This document shows positions 25,322 through 33,368 of a DNA stretch of 64,000 bases, one piece after another (the stretch's first letter is position 1; the number at the start of each line of letters is the position of its first letter). Location: NCBI GenBank assembly GCA_023415825.1, contig JAEZJF010000017.1, positions 62,001-126,000 of the forward strand, in the 5' to 3' direction. The notes beneath the pieces are model-generated. The model ran no database searches, was not told the DNA's origin, and saw nothing but the letters and a program-made list of their open reading frames with translations. The position numbers and the translations under genes were made by a program. This DNA comes from Bacillota bacterium. GTDB taxonomy: Bacteria > Bacillota > Clostridia > DSM-8532.

Positions 25322-25350
25322 TTGACATTACGCAAAGTGCGTAATATAAT
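25322..25350 (+). promoter_or_regulatory. Rightward consensus promoter with operator O1 in its spacer
   Basis: TTGACA (25322-25327), 17-bp spacer, TATAAT (25345-25350): a perfect vegetative promoter. The palindrome ATTACGCAAAGTGCGTAAT (25327-25345) fills the spacer exactly. Transcription would start near 25357 and run about 140 nt to the repressor gene at 25497. Confidence 0.88.
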
Positions 25351-25405
25351 ACGCATGTATACAACTTTTATAAGAGTCAAAACAATTCACTATATGCGTT
25401 TTTAC

Positions 25406-25424
25406 ATTACGCGTTTTGCGTAAT
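25406..25424. promoter_or_regulatory. Operator O2, 19-bp palindrome
   Basis: ATTACGCGTTTTGCGTAAT has the same 7-bp half sites and 5-bp centre as O1. It lies between the two facing promoters, just downstream of the leftward start point. O1-O2 centres are 79 bp apart and O2-O3 36 bp. Confidence 0.85.
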
Positions 25425-25436
25425 GCGATATGAGTA

Positions 25437-25465
25437 ATTATACTACGCAATACGCGTAGTGTCAA
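25437..25465 (-). promoter_or_regulatory. Leftward consensus promoter with operator O3 in its spacer
   Basis: On the minus strand TTGACA (25465-25460), 17-bp spacer, TATAAT (25442-25437). ACTACGCAATACGCGTAGT (25442-25460) fills the spacer. It faces the rightward promoter, with start near 25430, so the two transcripts overlap by about 74 nt. It should drive the small gene 24988-25179, the late activator and possibly the structural genes. Confidence 0.88.
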
Positions 25466-25496
25466 TCTCATTTTATTTTGAATGGAGGTTCCGATT

Positions 25497-25829
25497 ATGA
25501 AGATCGGGAACAGACTGAAATTATTACGGGAAGAACGGGGACTTAAACAAAGTGATGTTGCAGATGCAATTGGAGTAGCGCTTTCGACTATTTCCGGCTA
25601 TGAGCTGAACACCCGAACACCCAGTGTGGACATACTTGAAAAACTTGCAGCTTTTTTTGGCGTAACACCAAACGTCCTTTTAGGAAAAGAGGACCACCTG
25701 TCAGACCTGGAAGAAGAATTTCCAGAGGGGGTAAAGGTGTTAAGGCGTGCCAATAATGAAATGACAGAAGAACAAAAAAAGCAGCTTGTTAAGTACATTG
25801 ATTTCATGATTGATAATAGTAAGGGGTAA
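25497..25829 (+). CDS. Cro/CI-type (Xre) repressor
   Basis: 110 residues from the ATG at 25497, 8 nt after GGAGG; an ATG at 25482 overlaps that site and is less likely. An N-terminal HTH_3 domain (GNRLKLLREERGLKQSDVAD ... LSTISGYELNTRTPS) is followed by an oligomerisation helix region and the acidic, lysine-ended EEQKKQLVKYIDFMID. It lacks an S24 self-cleavage domain, typical of ImmR/phi105-type repressors inactivated by an ImmA protease. It is the expected ligand of O1-O3. The ImmA-like gene begins 8 bp downstream. Confidence 0.9.
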   Translation: MKIGNRLKLLREERGLKQSDVADAIGVALSTISGYELNTRTPSVDILEKLAAFFGVTPNVLLGKEDHLSDLEEEFPEGVKVLRRANNEMTEEQKKQLVKYIDFMIDNSKG

Positions 25830-25836
25830 GGATGCT

Positions 25837-26562
25837 ATGGATGACTTCTCAAAGGCAATGTCGACGGCTCTGGAATTTAAAGAGCTTATCGGCCTGCCCG
25901 ATGATTCCCCATTAACGCGTTCTCATTACACGAACGTGCGAAAAGCAATGGGATACATGAGCATTTCCTATTTTCAATACAGCGCATTAGTGCAAAAGGG
26001 CAATATTAATGAATTAATCAATATTTTTGGTGAAGATGGCGCGGCTGTTATAAAAAATAATCGTAAATTTATTGTCATTAATGATATCAGGACTAAAGAA
26101 AATGCGTCTAAATACAGGCCCCTATGGACATTAATGCATGAGCTGGGACACTTCATGCTCAATCATTTGGACGATAAAGATTGCATTCGACTTCGGAATG
26201 AGAAATATGACTGGTTCGAGCGGGAAACCAATGCCTTTACGGCAAATGTTTTATTGTCTGAAAACGCCCTTTACAACTACATCTCAAAAAAGCATCCAGA
26301 TGATCTGTTCCTTGACTGTAATACCCTTGGCTCCATCCATAAGCATTTCAACGTATCTTGGGATGCCTTAATCTACCGGCTAGATTTTTTGGGAATACAA
26401 TCTGCGAATATGAGTAAGTTCCTCGTCAGCACCTATAAAGAAAGAAAAAAAGAGGCCTCGTCCAAAAACATTTCATTAGCCAGCACCTATATGGTACTCT
26501 ATGCCGAGAAATTATGGGTTCATAGTGAGTACGCAAAAAAAGAAGACTTCATAACCATATAG
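25837..26562 (+). CDS. ImmA/IrrE-family zinc metallopeptidase
   Basis: 241 residues from the ATG at 25837. The zinc motif HELGHF (H101-H105) and a downstream glutamate in WFERETNAFTANVLL are intact. Family members such as ImmA of ICEBs1 cleave the neighbouring Xre repressor after DNA damage or cell-cell signals, inducing the element. Co-operon with the repressor supports that role here. The extra C-terminal 60 residues (after LDFLGIQSANM) are of unknown function. Confidence 0.9.
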   Translation: MDDFSKAMSTALEFKELIGLPDDSPLTRSHYTNVRKAMGYMSISYFQYSALVQKGNINELINIFGEDGAAVIKNNRKFIVINDIRTKENASKYRPLWTLMHELGHFMLNHLDDKDCIRLRNEKYDWFERETNAFTANVLLSENALYNYISKKHPDDLFLDCNTLGSIHKHFNVSWDALIYRLDFLGIQSANMSKFLVSTYKERKKEASSKNISLASTYMVLYAEKLWVHSEYAKKEDFITI

Positions 26563-26684
26563 TTGAAGTTTCTCTTGAGACTTTTCAGAATATGTTTATA
26601 CCTCAGGCTGAACAGGTACCAGTGTTCAGGTTATAAGGCGAACAGGTATAACAAGCGTTCCATCTGCACAAATATTTCAATATG

Positions 26685-26721
26685 CAAAAAACGGCCTAAT
26701 CGTTTGATTAAACCGTTTTTG
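26685..26721. terminator. Terminator next to the tRNA-Lys 3'-end copy
   Basis: AAAAAACGG and CCGTTTTT flank a stem with AATC/GATT inside (26685-26720). It could end the repressor-ImmA transcript on the plus strand. On the minus strand it lies a few bases beyond the tRNA-Lys 3'-end copy, like the terminator at 39443-39479 beyond the intact tRNA. No gene is seen in 26563-26684. Confidence 0.75.
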
Positions 26722-26725
26722 TTGA

Positions 26726-26745
26726 TGATCCACCGGAGACTCGAA
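26726..26745 (-). other. Attachment-site remnant: 20-bp copy of tRNA-Lys 3' end
   Basis: TGATCCACCGGAGACTCGAA is identical to 39494-39513, the T-arm and acceptor end of tRNA-Lys on the minus strand. Identity stops on both sides; the rest of the tRNA is absent. Same-strand copies bracketing 26746-39493 are the signature of integration at a tRNA 3' end. Confidence 0.8.
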
Positions 26746-26752
26746 ATATCTG

Positions 26753-27391
26753 TTATTTAATCAACAAGATAATGGTATCTGCTATCGTCTGGAGTATGAG
26801 GTTACACGAGGTTGCCCCTGCATCCAATACGCCTCTTGAGCGCTCGCCAAGCCTGCTGGCTCTTCCAATTTTCGCCAACATATTCTTAGTTGATTCCTTT
26901 CCTTTTTCTGCTGCATCTTTCATGTCCTCTAGAGCAGAAATAAAACTCTTACCTTTGCCAATAGCTTCGTTATATGCTTCAATAGCAGGGACTAGCGTAT
27001 CTAACAAGGTCTTATCTCCAACTTTTGCCTTATCAAAAGCCTGTATTCCCTTGAGACCACCTTCAAGTATTTCTGCAAAATCTTTTTTCCCTATTTCAGT
27101 TTTATTCTTTGATGCCATAGACATTTCTATAAAAAAACTTCCATAAAGAGGGCCCATTGAGCCTCCTATTTCCATTAAAAGCACTTTGCCCAAGGTGTCA
27201 AGCCCTGTGGTCATATCCATATCGGAGTTAAGCCTTTCTCCACAGAGGGTGAAACCCTTGTCCATATTGACGCCGTGATCACCATCCCCGATTGCGCCAT
27301 CAACTTCACTTAGGAAGTTTTTATTGTTATGTATAGTCTTTATTAAATTCTCTATAATGACTAATCCATCGATATTTTGAAAACTCTCCAT
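26753..27391 (-). CDS. Dihydroxyacetone-kinase-type subunit DhaL
   Basis: 212 residues. The nucleotide-binding signature DGAIGDGDHGVNMDKGF holds the three magnesium-coordinating aspartates D31, D36 and D38. The rest is the all-helical DhaL barrel (GSMGPLYGSFF; GDKTLLDTLVPA; GRASRLGERSRGVLDAGATS). DhaL carries ADP/ATP and phosphorylates the ketose bound by DhaK. No DhaM phosphotransferase subunit is in the window, so ATP or an unlinked PTS donor may serve. It is the last gene of the operon, ending 8 bp from the att copy. Confidence 0.9.
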   Translation of the reverse strand: MESFQNIDGLVIIENLIKTIHNNKNFLSEVDGAIGDGDHGVNMDKGFTLCGERLNSDMDMTTGLDTLGKVLLMEIGGSMGPLYGSFFIEMSMASKNKTEIGKKDFAEILEGGLKGIQAFDKAKVGDKTLLDTLVPAIEAYNEAIGKGKSFISALEDMKDAAEKGKESTKNMLAKIGRASRLGERSRGVLDAGATSCNLILQTIADTIILLIK

Positions 27392-27461
27392 AACTTATTT
27401 CTCCTTATATATTAGCCCTTGATTTCCAGCAGCGAGGACAAACACTCTATTAGCACTATAC

Positions 27462-28469
27462 TCAAAGAACGCTAAATTGTTTAAGGGCAATACTATCAGT
27501 CTCATCGTCAATAAGTTCCTTAAGTTCTTCGTCAAGCTTCATAATAGTAAGAGTAGCACCCATCATATCAAGGGAAGTAAAATAATTCCCCACATAAGAC
27601 CTATGAACCTTAATCTTTTTTCCCTTAAGTTGGTCCGCAACTTTATTGAACAATATGTACAGTTCCATTACGGGTGTTGCTCCAAGACCAGATAGCAAAA
27701 CCACTACCTCATCATTTTCTTCAAAAGGCAAATCTGGCAGTATAATATCCAGCATCATGCCTGCTATTTCATCAGCTTTCTTCAATTCACAGACCTCAAT
27801 GCCTGGTTCTCCATGGTGTCCTATCCCAAGCTCCATAGTCCCTTCTTCAATATTGAAGTTAGGCTTTCCTACTGCAGGAATTGTGCAGGATGTCAGACCT
27901 ATACCAATACTACGTGTGTTATCTATTGCCTTCTGTGCTGCTGCAATAACTTCATCAAGCGAGGCTCCCCTAGCAGCTTTTGCACCTCCGACCTTCCACA
28001 TTAAAATTTCACCTGCAACACCGCGTCTTTTTTCTCTTTCTGTGCAAGAAGCAGACGCTGCATCATCGTTAGCAACAACTGTCTTTACTTTTATGCCATC
28101 CTCTTCCGCCATCCGCTTCGCCATTTTCACGTTCATGTTATCTCCTGCATAGTTGCCATATAGGCATGCGACTCCTTCACCCGAGTCGGCAGCTTTAAAA
28201 GCATCATAAAAAGCCTTGGCTGTTGGGGAGGAGAATACTTCACCTACAGCTACTGCATCCACCATTTTCCTTCCAATATAACCAATGAATGCAGGCTTAT
28301 GCCCCGAGCCTCCGCCCGTTACTACTCCAACCTTACCCTTTATAGGAGCATCCTTATATTTAAGAACCCTCGGGTTGTTTGTTTTTGATACGATACCTTC
28401 ATGGGCTTTAACAAAGCCTTCTAGCATATCTTCTACAACATTGTCAGGATTGTTTATAATCCTCTGCAT
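27462..28469 (-). CDS. Dihydroxyacetone-kinase-type subunit DhaK (probable ketose kinase)
   Basis: 335 residues, full DhaK length. Substrate-site residues are all present: H57 in GGGSGHKPAF, D110 in NYAGDNMN and the covalent hemiaminal histidine H219 in GIGHHGEPG. DhaK binds a short ketose through that histidine while DhaL supplies the phosphate. Beside an RpiB-type isomerase and a tetritol-type dehydrogenase, the substrate is as likely to be erythrulose as dihydroxyacetone. That choice is inference from context. Confidence 0.88.
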   Translation of the reverse strand: MQRIINNPDNVVEDMLEGFVKAHEGIVSKTNNPRVLKYKDAPIKGKVGVVTGGGSGHKPAFIGYIGRKMVDAVAVGEVFSSPTAKAFYDAFKAADSGEGVACLYGNYAGDNMNVKMAKRMAEEDGIKVKTVVANDDAASASCTEREKRRGVAGEILMWKVGGAKAARGASLDEVIAAAQKAIDNTRSIGIGLTSCTIPAVGKPNFNIEEGTMELGIGHHGEPGIEVCELKKADEIAGMMLDIILPDLPFEENDEVVVLLSGLGATPVMELYILFNKVADQLKGKKIKVHRSYVGNYFTSLDMMGATLTIMKLDEELKELIDDETDSIALKQFSVL

Positions 28470-28483
28470 ATTTTAACCCCCTT

Positions 28484-28963
28484 CTAAACCACATTATCAT
28501 TTACTTTGTTGGTACTGCCAACAATCCTATCTTCATACTCCCCTATCTTTTTCACCTTCTGGAAAGAAGAACCGCCTTGGAATTCTGAATTCAGCCATGT
28601 GTCAAGGAGAAGCGATGCGAGGTTAAATCCTATTATCCTTGCTCCAAAAGCTAATATCTGCGCATCATTGCTTTTCCTTGCCCTTTCCGCTGAATAAGGA
28701 TCATGACACACAGCCGCTCTTACGCCATGAACCTTATTTGCTGCTATGGCCATGCCTATACCTGTTCCACAAATAAGTATTCCTCTTTCATGTTTTCCTT
28801 CTGCAATTGCCTCTGCAACTTTGATTGCAATATCAGGATACATAATAGGATTGGTATCATATACTCCATAATCCTCTACTTCAAAACACTTACATTGAAG
28901 GTATTCCTTCACTTTTTCTTTTAATTCGAATCCTGCCTCATCGCATCCTATTGCAATTGTCAT
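28484..28963 (-). CDS. RpiB/LacAB-type sugar-phosphate isomerase
   Basis: 159 residues from the ATG at 28963 (AAGGAAGGTG upstream); an ATG at 28987 lacks a site. The RpiB active-site signature ICGTGIGMAIAANKV with the base cysteine, and CHDPYSAERARKSNDAQI, are conserved. The family interconverts aldose and ketose phosphates (ribose 5-P/ribulose 5-P; galactose 6-P/tagatose 6-P; in tetritol pathways erythrulose 4-P to erythrose 4-P). Located between dehydrogenase and kinase genes, it probably acts on the DhaKL product. Confidence 0.88.
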   Translation of the reverse strand: MTIAIGCDEAGFELKEKVKEYLQCKCFEVEDYGVYDTNPIMYPDIAIKVAEAIAEGKHERGILICGTGIGMAIAANKVHGVRAAVCHDPYSAERARKSNDAQILAFGARIIGFNLASLLLDTWLNSEFQGGSSFQKVKKIGEYEDRIVGSTNKVNDNVV

Positions 28964-28998
28964 ACAATCACCTTCCTTATACCCCATCTTAAAAATGC

Positions 28999-30075
28999 TT
29001 ATGGAATTAAAATAACCTTCAATGAATTATCACCTTTCTCCGCCATCTCAAAGGCTTTTTCCCATTGGCTAAGCGAGTATTTGTGTGTGACAACACCATC
29101 GGTTGGGAGCTTCCCATTTGTTATCCACTCTATTACAGGCTCATAACAATATGGGCTTAAATGTGCCCCATAAAGATTGAGTTCTTTTCTGTCACTTATG
29201 ATACTCCAGTCAACACTAGCAAGATCTTTAAATACACTGAACTCTACAAACGTACCCATTTTTCGTATAGCCTGAAGTCCTTGGTTTACACTTGAGGGAT
29301 GCCCAGTTGCCTCAATATAAACATCACAACCGTATCCACCAGTCATCTTGAGTATTTTCTCCACTGCGTTTTCCTTGGAAGGATTTATGACTATATCAGC
29401 TCCGAATTTTGATGCTATCTCTAATCTTTCATCCTTCATGTCGAGAACTACTAAGGTTTTAGGATTTTTCAGTTTTATTGCACCTACCATACCAAGTCCT
29501 AATGTACCAGCCCCCGACAGAACCACAACATCCTCATTCCCTATATTTGCCCTGTCAACACAATGTTTTGAACAAGCATAGGGCTCTATAAGCACGGCCT
29601 TTTCCAGAGGTAACTCTTTTGGCACTCTATAGTTCAGAGCCTCTTTGGGGAACTTCATATATTCTGCCATTCCACCATTTACATTACTCTGGAAGCCATA
29701 AACATCATGTTTCTGACACATCCAGTGCCTTCCGGTTTTACAGAATCTACACTCCCAACATGGAACAATCTGTTCAGATATAACCCTGTCTCCTAATTCA
29801 AAATCGCCTTTTATATTGGGTCCAATCTCAACTATTGTTCCTAAAAATTCATGCCCTGGCACCATGGGTGCCTTGATATAGGGAGGGTTACCCTCTCCAC
29901 CCCAAAAACTGGGAGCGCCATGGTATGCTTTTAGGTCACCCGCACAGACTCCACAGGCTTCGACCTTTATCACTATTTCACCCTCTCCAGCCTTGGGTAC
30001 AGACATTTCCTCAAACCTGTAGTCACCTGGCGCGTATGCTACCAATGCTTTCATCTTCTTCGGTAAATTAGGCAT
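28999..30075 (-). CDS. Zinc-dependent alcohol dehydrogenase, erythritol/L-threitol dehydrogenase-like
   Basis: 358 residues with GGAGG 8 nt before the ATG. Medium-chain dehydrogenase: catalytic zinc region CGVCAGD (C44) and GHEF (H75, E76), structural zinc cysteines C106, C109, C112 and C120, and a Rossmann segment GAGTLGLGMVGA. The stretch HGAPSFWGG...PPYIKAPMVPGHEF resembles the erythritol/L-threitol dehydrogenase group more than threonine or sorbitol dehydrogenases, from memory of that family. It would oxidise a polyol to a ketose for DhaKL. Confidence 0.85.
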   Translation of the reverse strand: MPNLPKKMKALVAYAPGDYRFEEMSVPKAGEGEIVIKVEACGVCAGDLKAYHGAPSFWGGEGNPPYIKAPMVPGHEFLGTIVEIGPNIKGDFELGDRVISEQIVPCWECRFCKTGRHWMCQKHDVYGFQSNVNGGMAEYMKFPKEALNYRVPKELPLEKAVLIEPYACSKHCVDRANIGNEDVVVLSGAGTLGLGMVGAIKLKNPKTLVVLDMKDERLEIASKFGADIVINPSKENAVEKILKMTGGYGCDVYIEATGHPSSVNQGLQAIRKMGTFVEFSVFKDLASVDWSIISDRKELNLYGAHLSPYCYEPVIEWITNGKLPTDGVVTHKYSLSQWEKAFEMAEKGDNSLKVILIP

Positions 30076-30196
30076 AATAAGACCTCCTTATTTGATTTCA
30101 ACACCCATAATCATCTTTTAAAGCCTGCCATCTGTATCAACAGCTATTATTTTTCACTTGCTCTTGATACAGATAGCATACTTTTCAGCTTACCTA

Positions 30197-31000
30197 TTAA
30201 CTCAATAGGAACTTTTCAACGGCATAAGCCACTCCGTCTTCCTCATTTCCCAAAGTAACAAAATCTGCAATTTCTTTTACCTTTTCAACACCATTACCCA
30301 TACATATTCCTAGGCCTGCATATTCAATCATTGAGATGTCATTGTAGGTATCTCCAACTGCAATAATTTCTTCTTTTTGAATACCGTAATGATTAGCAAG
30401 TACTTTTAGTGCATAACCCTTTGTTGCCTTTTTGTTAGTAAACTCCAAGAAAAATGGTTGTGAAAAAAAAGTATTCACTTCTTCACCAGCGATTTTTTCA
30501 AACTCGGGTTTAACTTTTTGCAATATTTCATTTTCTTCTGCAATTAATATTTTAATTACGGAGGAATTGATAAATTTACTTAGCTTCCCTACCTGAATCA
30601 TGACCGAGCTATTGATGAAATTCTCCTTATAAAACTGCGACCATTTATTTTTTTCTCCTACATAAATCTTATCCTCTATGTAGGCATTACAATGAAGCCC
30701 CAGTGTTTCCGCATGTTGTATTATAGGCAGAGCTTTTTCACAGTCAAGAAGCACCTCATGCAATACTCTCTTATTCATTCCATCAAAAACATACGCTCCT
30801 TGAAACCCAATCACCGGAAAATCCAATCCCATCTGCTGCATATAAAAATATGTCGACTCTACTGTTCGGCCTGATGCCAATATTATTTTCACACCTTTTC
30901 TAGCAGCCTCATTGAGTACTTGTGCACTTTTTACGCTGATTGTCTTATCATTCCTAAGGAGCGTATCATCTAAATCTATTGCTATCATCTTATAGTTCAT
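30197..31000 (-). CDS. Cof-type HAD-family phosphatase
   Basis: 267 residues. HAD motif I is DLDDTLL (D9, D11), motif II LASGRT, and the late motifs GDTYNDISMIEYAG and a lysine in KKATKGYAL. The C2B cap of Cof/YbiV-type hydrolases is in the middle. These enzymes dephosphorylate sugar phosphates or FMN-like compounds. In this operon it could release free polyol from a polyol phosphate made by the adjacent phosphodiesterase; that is inference. Confidence 0.85.
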   Translation of the reverse strand: MNYKMIAIDLDDTLLRNDKTISVKSAQVLNEAARKGVKIILASGRTVESTYFYMQQMGLDFPVIGFQGAYVFDGMNKRVLHEVLLDCEKALPIIQHAETLGLHCNAYIEDKIYVGEKNKWSQFYKENFINSSVMIQVGKLSKFINSSVIKILIAEENEILQKVKPEFEKIAGEEVNTFFSQPFFLEFTNKKATKGYALKVLANHYGIQKEEIIAVGDTYNDISMIEYAGLGICMGNGVEKVKEIADFVTLGNEEDGVAYAVEKFLLS

Positions 31001-31057
31001 TAACCCAGTAGCCCTCCTTAAATAGCCCTTTCCAGTTACTTGTCTGCAAGTCCTAGT

Positions 31058-31789
31058 TCAGCTTTTCAACTCTTTCAAATATTCTCTCAACCTATCTGGG
31101 TAATTGGTTGTAAAGCCATCCGCACCATAGTCCACACATTTCTTCAAATCATTTTTTTGATTGACAATCCAAGGGAAGACTTTAATGCCCTCTTTTTGTA
31201 AGAGTGTTATCATGTCTTTTGATGTATAATCCAAGGGTGGATGATAGCTGTATACGTCCAATTCATTACTTCTTAAATATTCCACTGGATTAATTAGGAA
31301 GCCGCTGAGCAATAACGCTATTTTTATATCTTTGTTGATTTTTCTTATCCTTTTTAATACCGTGTGATTGAATGAAGAAATAACAATATTATCAATTTTC
31401 CCATGTTTTTCTAGCAACTCAATTACTTTTTCTCCAATATCTCTTTCATCGCTAGCTTTACTCTTAATTTCAATGTTAAGTAACATTGAATCTGGTATTA
31501 AGTCAAGGACTTCGCTCAATGTAGGGATCTTCTCTGATAGGGTTCTACTCTCAGAGCATTGACGTATAGATAGCTCTCTAATATGACTGAAAGTCAGATC
31601 CTTAATTTCACCCTCACCGTTAGTTGTCCTTGAAACATCCCAATCGTGGCATACAACAAGATAATTGTCCTTCGTCAACTGCACATCAATCTCGATTCCA
31701 TCACACTCTTGTGCAATAGCCTTCTTAAAAGATGTAATGGTGTTCTCCGGCGCATATCCCATTGCTCCACGGTGTCCAATAATCAACAT
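31058..31789 (-). CDS. Glycerophosphodiester phosphodiesterase (GDPD, cytosolic)
   Basis: 243 residues from the ATG at 31789, 9 nt after GGAGG that lies inside the end of the upstream lipoprotein gene. Catalytic GHRG, PENT, EIDVQ and CHDWDVSRT motifs and the late EIK and WIVN segments are conserved. GDPDs hydrolyse glycerophosphodiesters to glycerol 3-phosphate and an alcohol. No signal peptide, so it acts on imported substrate. Its presence in the transporter operon suggests the imported compound is a phosphodiester. Confidence 0.9.
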   Translation of the reverse strand: MLIIGHRGAMGYAPENTITSFKKAIAQECDGIEIDVQLTKDNYLVVCHDWDVSRTTNGEGEIKDLTFSHIRELSIRQCSESRTLSEKIPTLSEVLDLIPDSMLLNIEIKSKASDERDIGEKVIELLEKHGKIDNIVISSFNHTVLKRIRKINKDIKIALLLSGFLINPVEYLRSNELDVYSYHPPLDYTSKDMITLLQKEGIKVFPWIVNQKNDLKKCVDYGADGFTTNYPDRLREYLKELKS

Positions 31790-31805
31790 ATACTTAGAAC
31801 CTCCG

Positions 31806-33188
31806 TTATTGCATCTTTGCATCTGTTTCTAAAACCTTTGTAACTCCTTGAGAAGCTTTTTTCAATGCATCTTCTGGAGTTAATATGCCTTCAAACAATC
31901 CTTCTAGGCATGTATTAACCTCATCACGTATAGCTTGCATATTCAATACCAAGACTCCTTGTGTTGCAGGGCTTATCTTTGTATTTTGAACTTGATCAAT
32001 CGGAGCCTTAAACTGTGGGTATTGCACTAGATTGTCTTTAACATTTTGAAGATTGTAAGCTTCTTTGTTAATAGGGAAGTATCCTGTTTTGATGTGCCAG
32101 TCTGCTTGTACTTCTGGTTTAGTAAGATATTTTATAAACTCCCACGCAGCCTGTTGTTCCGCTTCTGAAGGACCCTTTAACATCCAAAGGCTTGCACCCC
32201 CTACCGGGCAGCCTTGAGGATCATTGCCCTCGATAGTTGGCAGTCTGACTGTACCCACTTCAAAAGGTGCAGTTTTAATTGCTGCTGCTAGATTCGCACT
32301 AGAATCAAAGCATATAGCTACTTTTTCGCCTAGGAATGCCGTCCTGAACTCATTCCACCCACGTCCATAGCTAGTTGCCGTTCCTTCTCTATACATTTTA
32401 TCCAGCCATTGAAAGAATTTTAGACCTTTTTCATTGTCGAAAACTGCCTCAGTCGGAATATCCTTTCGGCCGTTGTCATTATTAACATATAGCTCTCCAG
32501 TATTAGCCATTATCTGCTCGAAGAACCATGCATGGATCATCATTGTAAAGCCATATGTCTCGACGGTATTGCCATTTCTAATTGTAAGCTTGGAAGCATA
32601 ATCTGCAATTTCATCCAAAGTTAGTGGTGGCTTCTCAGGATCAAGGTTTGCTGCTTTAAACATGTCCTTATTGTAATACATAACTGGTTCTGAGGAATTA
32701 AAAGGCATAGAATTCAGATTTCCTTCATAATCAGTATAATAACTTGTAATAGCTGGCTCCAGCACTGAGATATCAAAGTTTTCCTTATCTATAAATTGCT
32801 GAACAGGTATAAAAAAACCACTATTTTTCATGAACAATGTCCCGCCGTCATATACCTGAATCAGTGTAGGCGCTTCTTTTGTTCCTCCTACTGTTTTCAA
32901 TTTATTTATAGATTCTTCATATGAACCTTGATATGTTCCCTCTACAATAATCTTATCTTGACTGTCATTGAAGCCCTTAATAATGGATTCAAGTATCTCC
33001 ATGTTTGTACCACCCATGGAAAACCAGAAAGTGATCTTAGTTGGATTGTCAGATTTCGGTTCTTCATTTTGTGGTTTTTCAGTTTGCTTTACAGTTTCTT
33101 TTGGAGGCTCTTTGCCACTGCATGCCACTAGAGATAGAACCATAACTGCAGAAATAATAATTGCAATAAACTTTTCAAATTTTTTCAT
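31806..33188 (-). CDS. ABC transporter solute-binding lipoprotein (UgpB/sugar family 1)
   Basis: 460 residues from the ATG at 33188 with GGGAGG 8 nt upstream. Signal peptide with lipobox LVAC (cysteine near 25), so anchored outside the membrane. The SBP_bac_1 fold has FWFSMGGTNMEILESIIKGF near the start, the PVGGASLWMLKGPSE hinge region and WEFIKYLTKPE. The closest functional group is sugar or glycerol-3-phosphate/glycerophosphodiester binders (UgpB-like). Works with permeases 33369-35089. Confidence 0.9.
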   Translation of the reverse strand: MKKFEKFIAIIISAVMVLSLVACSGKEPPKETVKQTEKPQNEEPKSDNPTKITFWFSMGGTNMEILESIIKGFNDSQDKIIVEGTYQGSYEESINKLKTVGGTKEAPTLIQVYDGGTLFMKNSGFFIPVQQFIDKENFDISVLEPAITSYYTDYEGNLNSMPFNSSEPVMYYNKDMFKAANLDPEKPPLTLDEIADYASKLTIRNGNTVETYGFTMMIHAWFFEQIMANTGELYVNNDNGRKDIPTEAVFDNEKGLKFFQWLDKMYREGTATSYGRGWNEFRTAFLGEKVAICFDSSANLAAAIKTAPFEVGTVRLPTIEGNDPQGCPVGGASLWMLKGPSEAEQQAAWEFIKYLTKPEVQADWHIKTGYFPINKEAYNLQNVKDNLVQYPQFKAPIDQVQNTKISPATQGVLVLNMQAIRDEVNTCLEGLFEGILTPEDALKKASQGVTKVLETDAKMQ

Positions 33189-33368
33189 TTTTTTATCCTC
33201 CCTAAACAATTTTATGTTTATTGAAAATCTGCTTACCGCTCCATCTTTCCACGCTAAACCTCCTTTTCTAATTATTGATGCCCTGACTTAAATACACTAT
33301 CTGAAGCAATTAGTAAGCAATAGTGTTATTTAGCAACCAATATATTTTTATTAATTAGAAGGTATTAA

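Larger units (their letters stand above)
8984..26562 (-). mobile_element. Defective PBSX-like contractile-tail prophage (tailocin-like locus)
   Basis: Gene order follows the PBSX late region read leftwards: late-activator-like gene, portal, scaffold, tail terminator-like, sheath, tube, chaperone with frameshift, tape measure, XkdP to XkdU homologues, fibres, holin, endolysin. Repressor and ImmA genes sit at the right end. Missing are integrase, replication genes, terminase, head protease and a complete capsid gene. The portal, scaffold and capsid carry truncations, a frameshift, a nonsense codon and a deletion scar, while all tail genes are open. Exact element ends are not defined by a repeat. 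Confidence 0.85.

Noticed and set aside
25350..25400. Additional half-sites (TACGCAT, ATGCGT) as a fourth operator
   Set aside because: They lack the paired half site with a 5-bp centre seen in O1-O3.
8984..26745. Prophage using the tRNA-Lys copy at 26726 as its own attachment site
   Set aside because: The matching full tRNA lies to the right at 39491, so the direct repeats bracket the 26.7-39.5 kb block, and no second copy is found near 9 kb.
27462..28469. DhaK/DhaL as a classical glycerol dismutation system
   Set aside because: There is no glycerol dehydrogenase of the DhaD type, no diol dehydratase and no DhaM; the neighbours fit a polyol pathway with an isomerase better. Not excluded biochemically.
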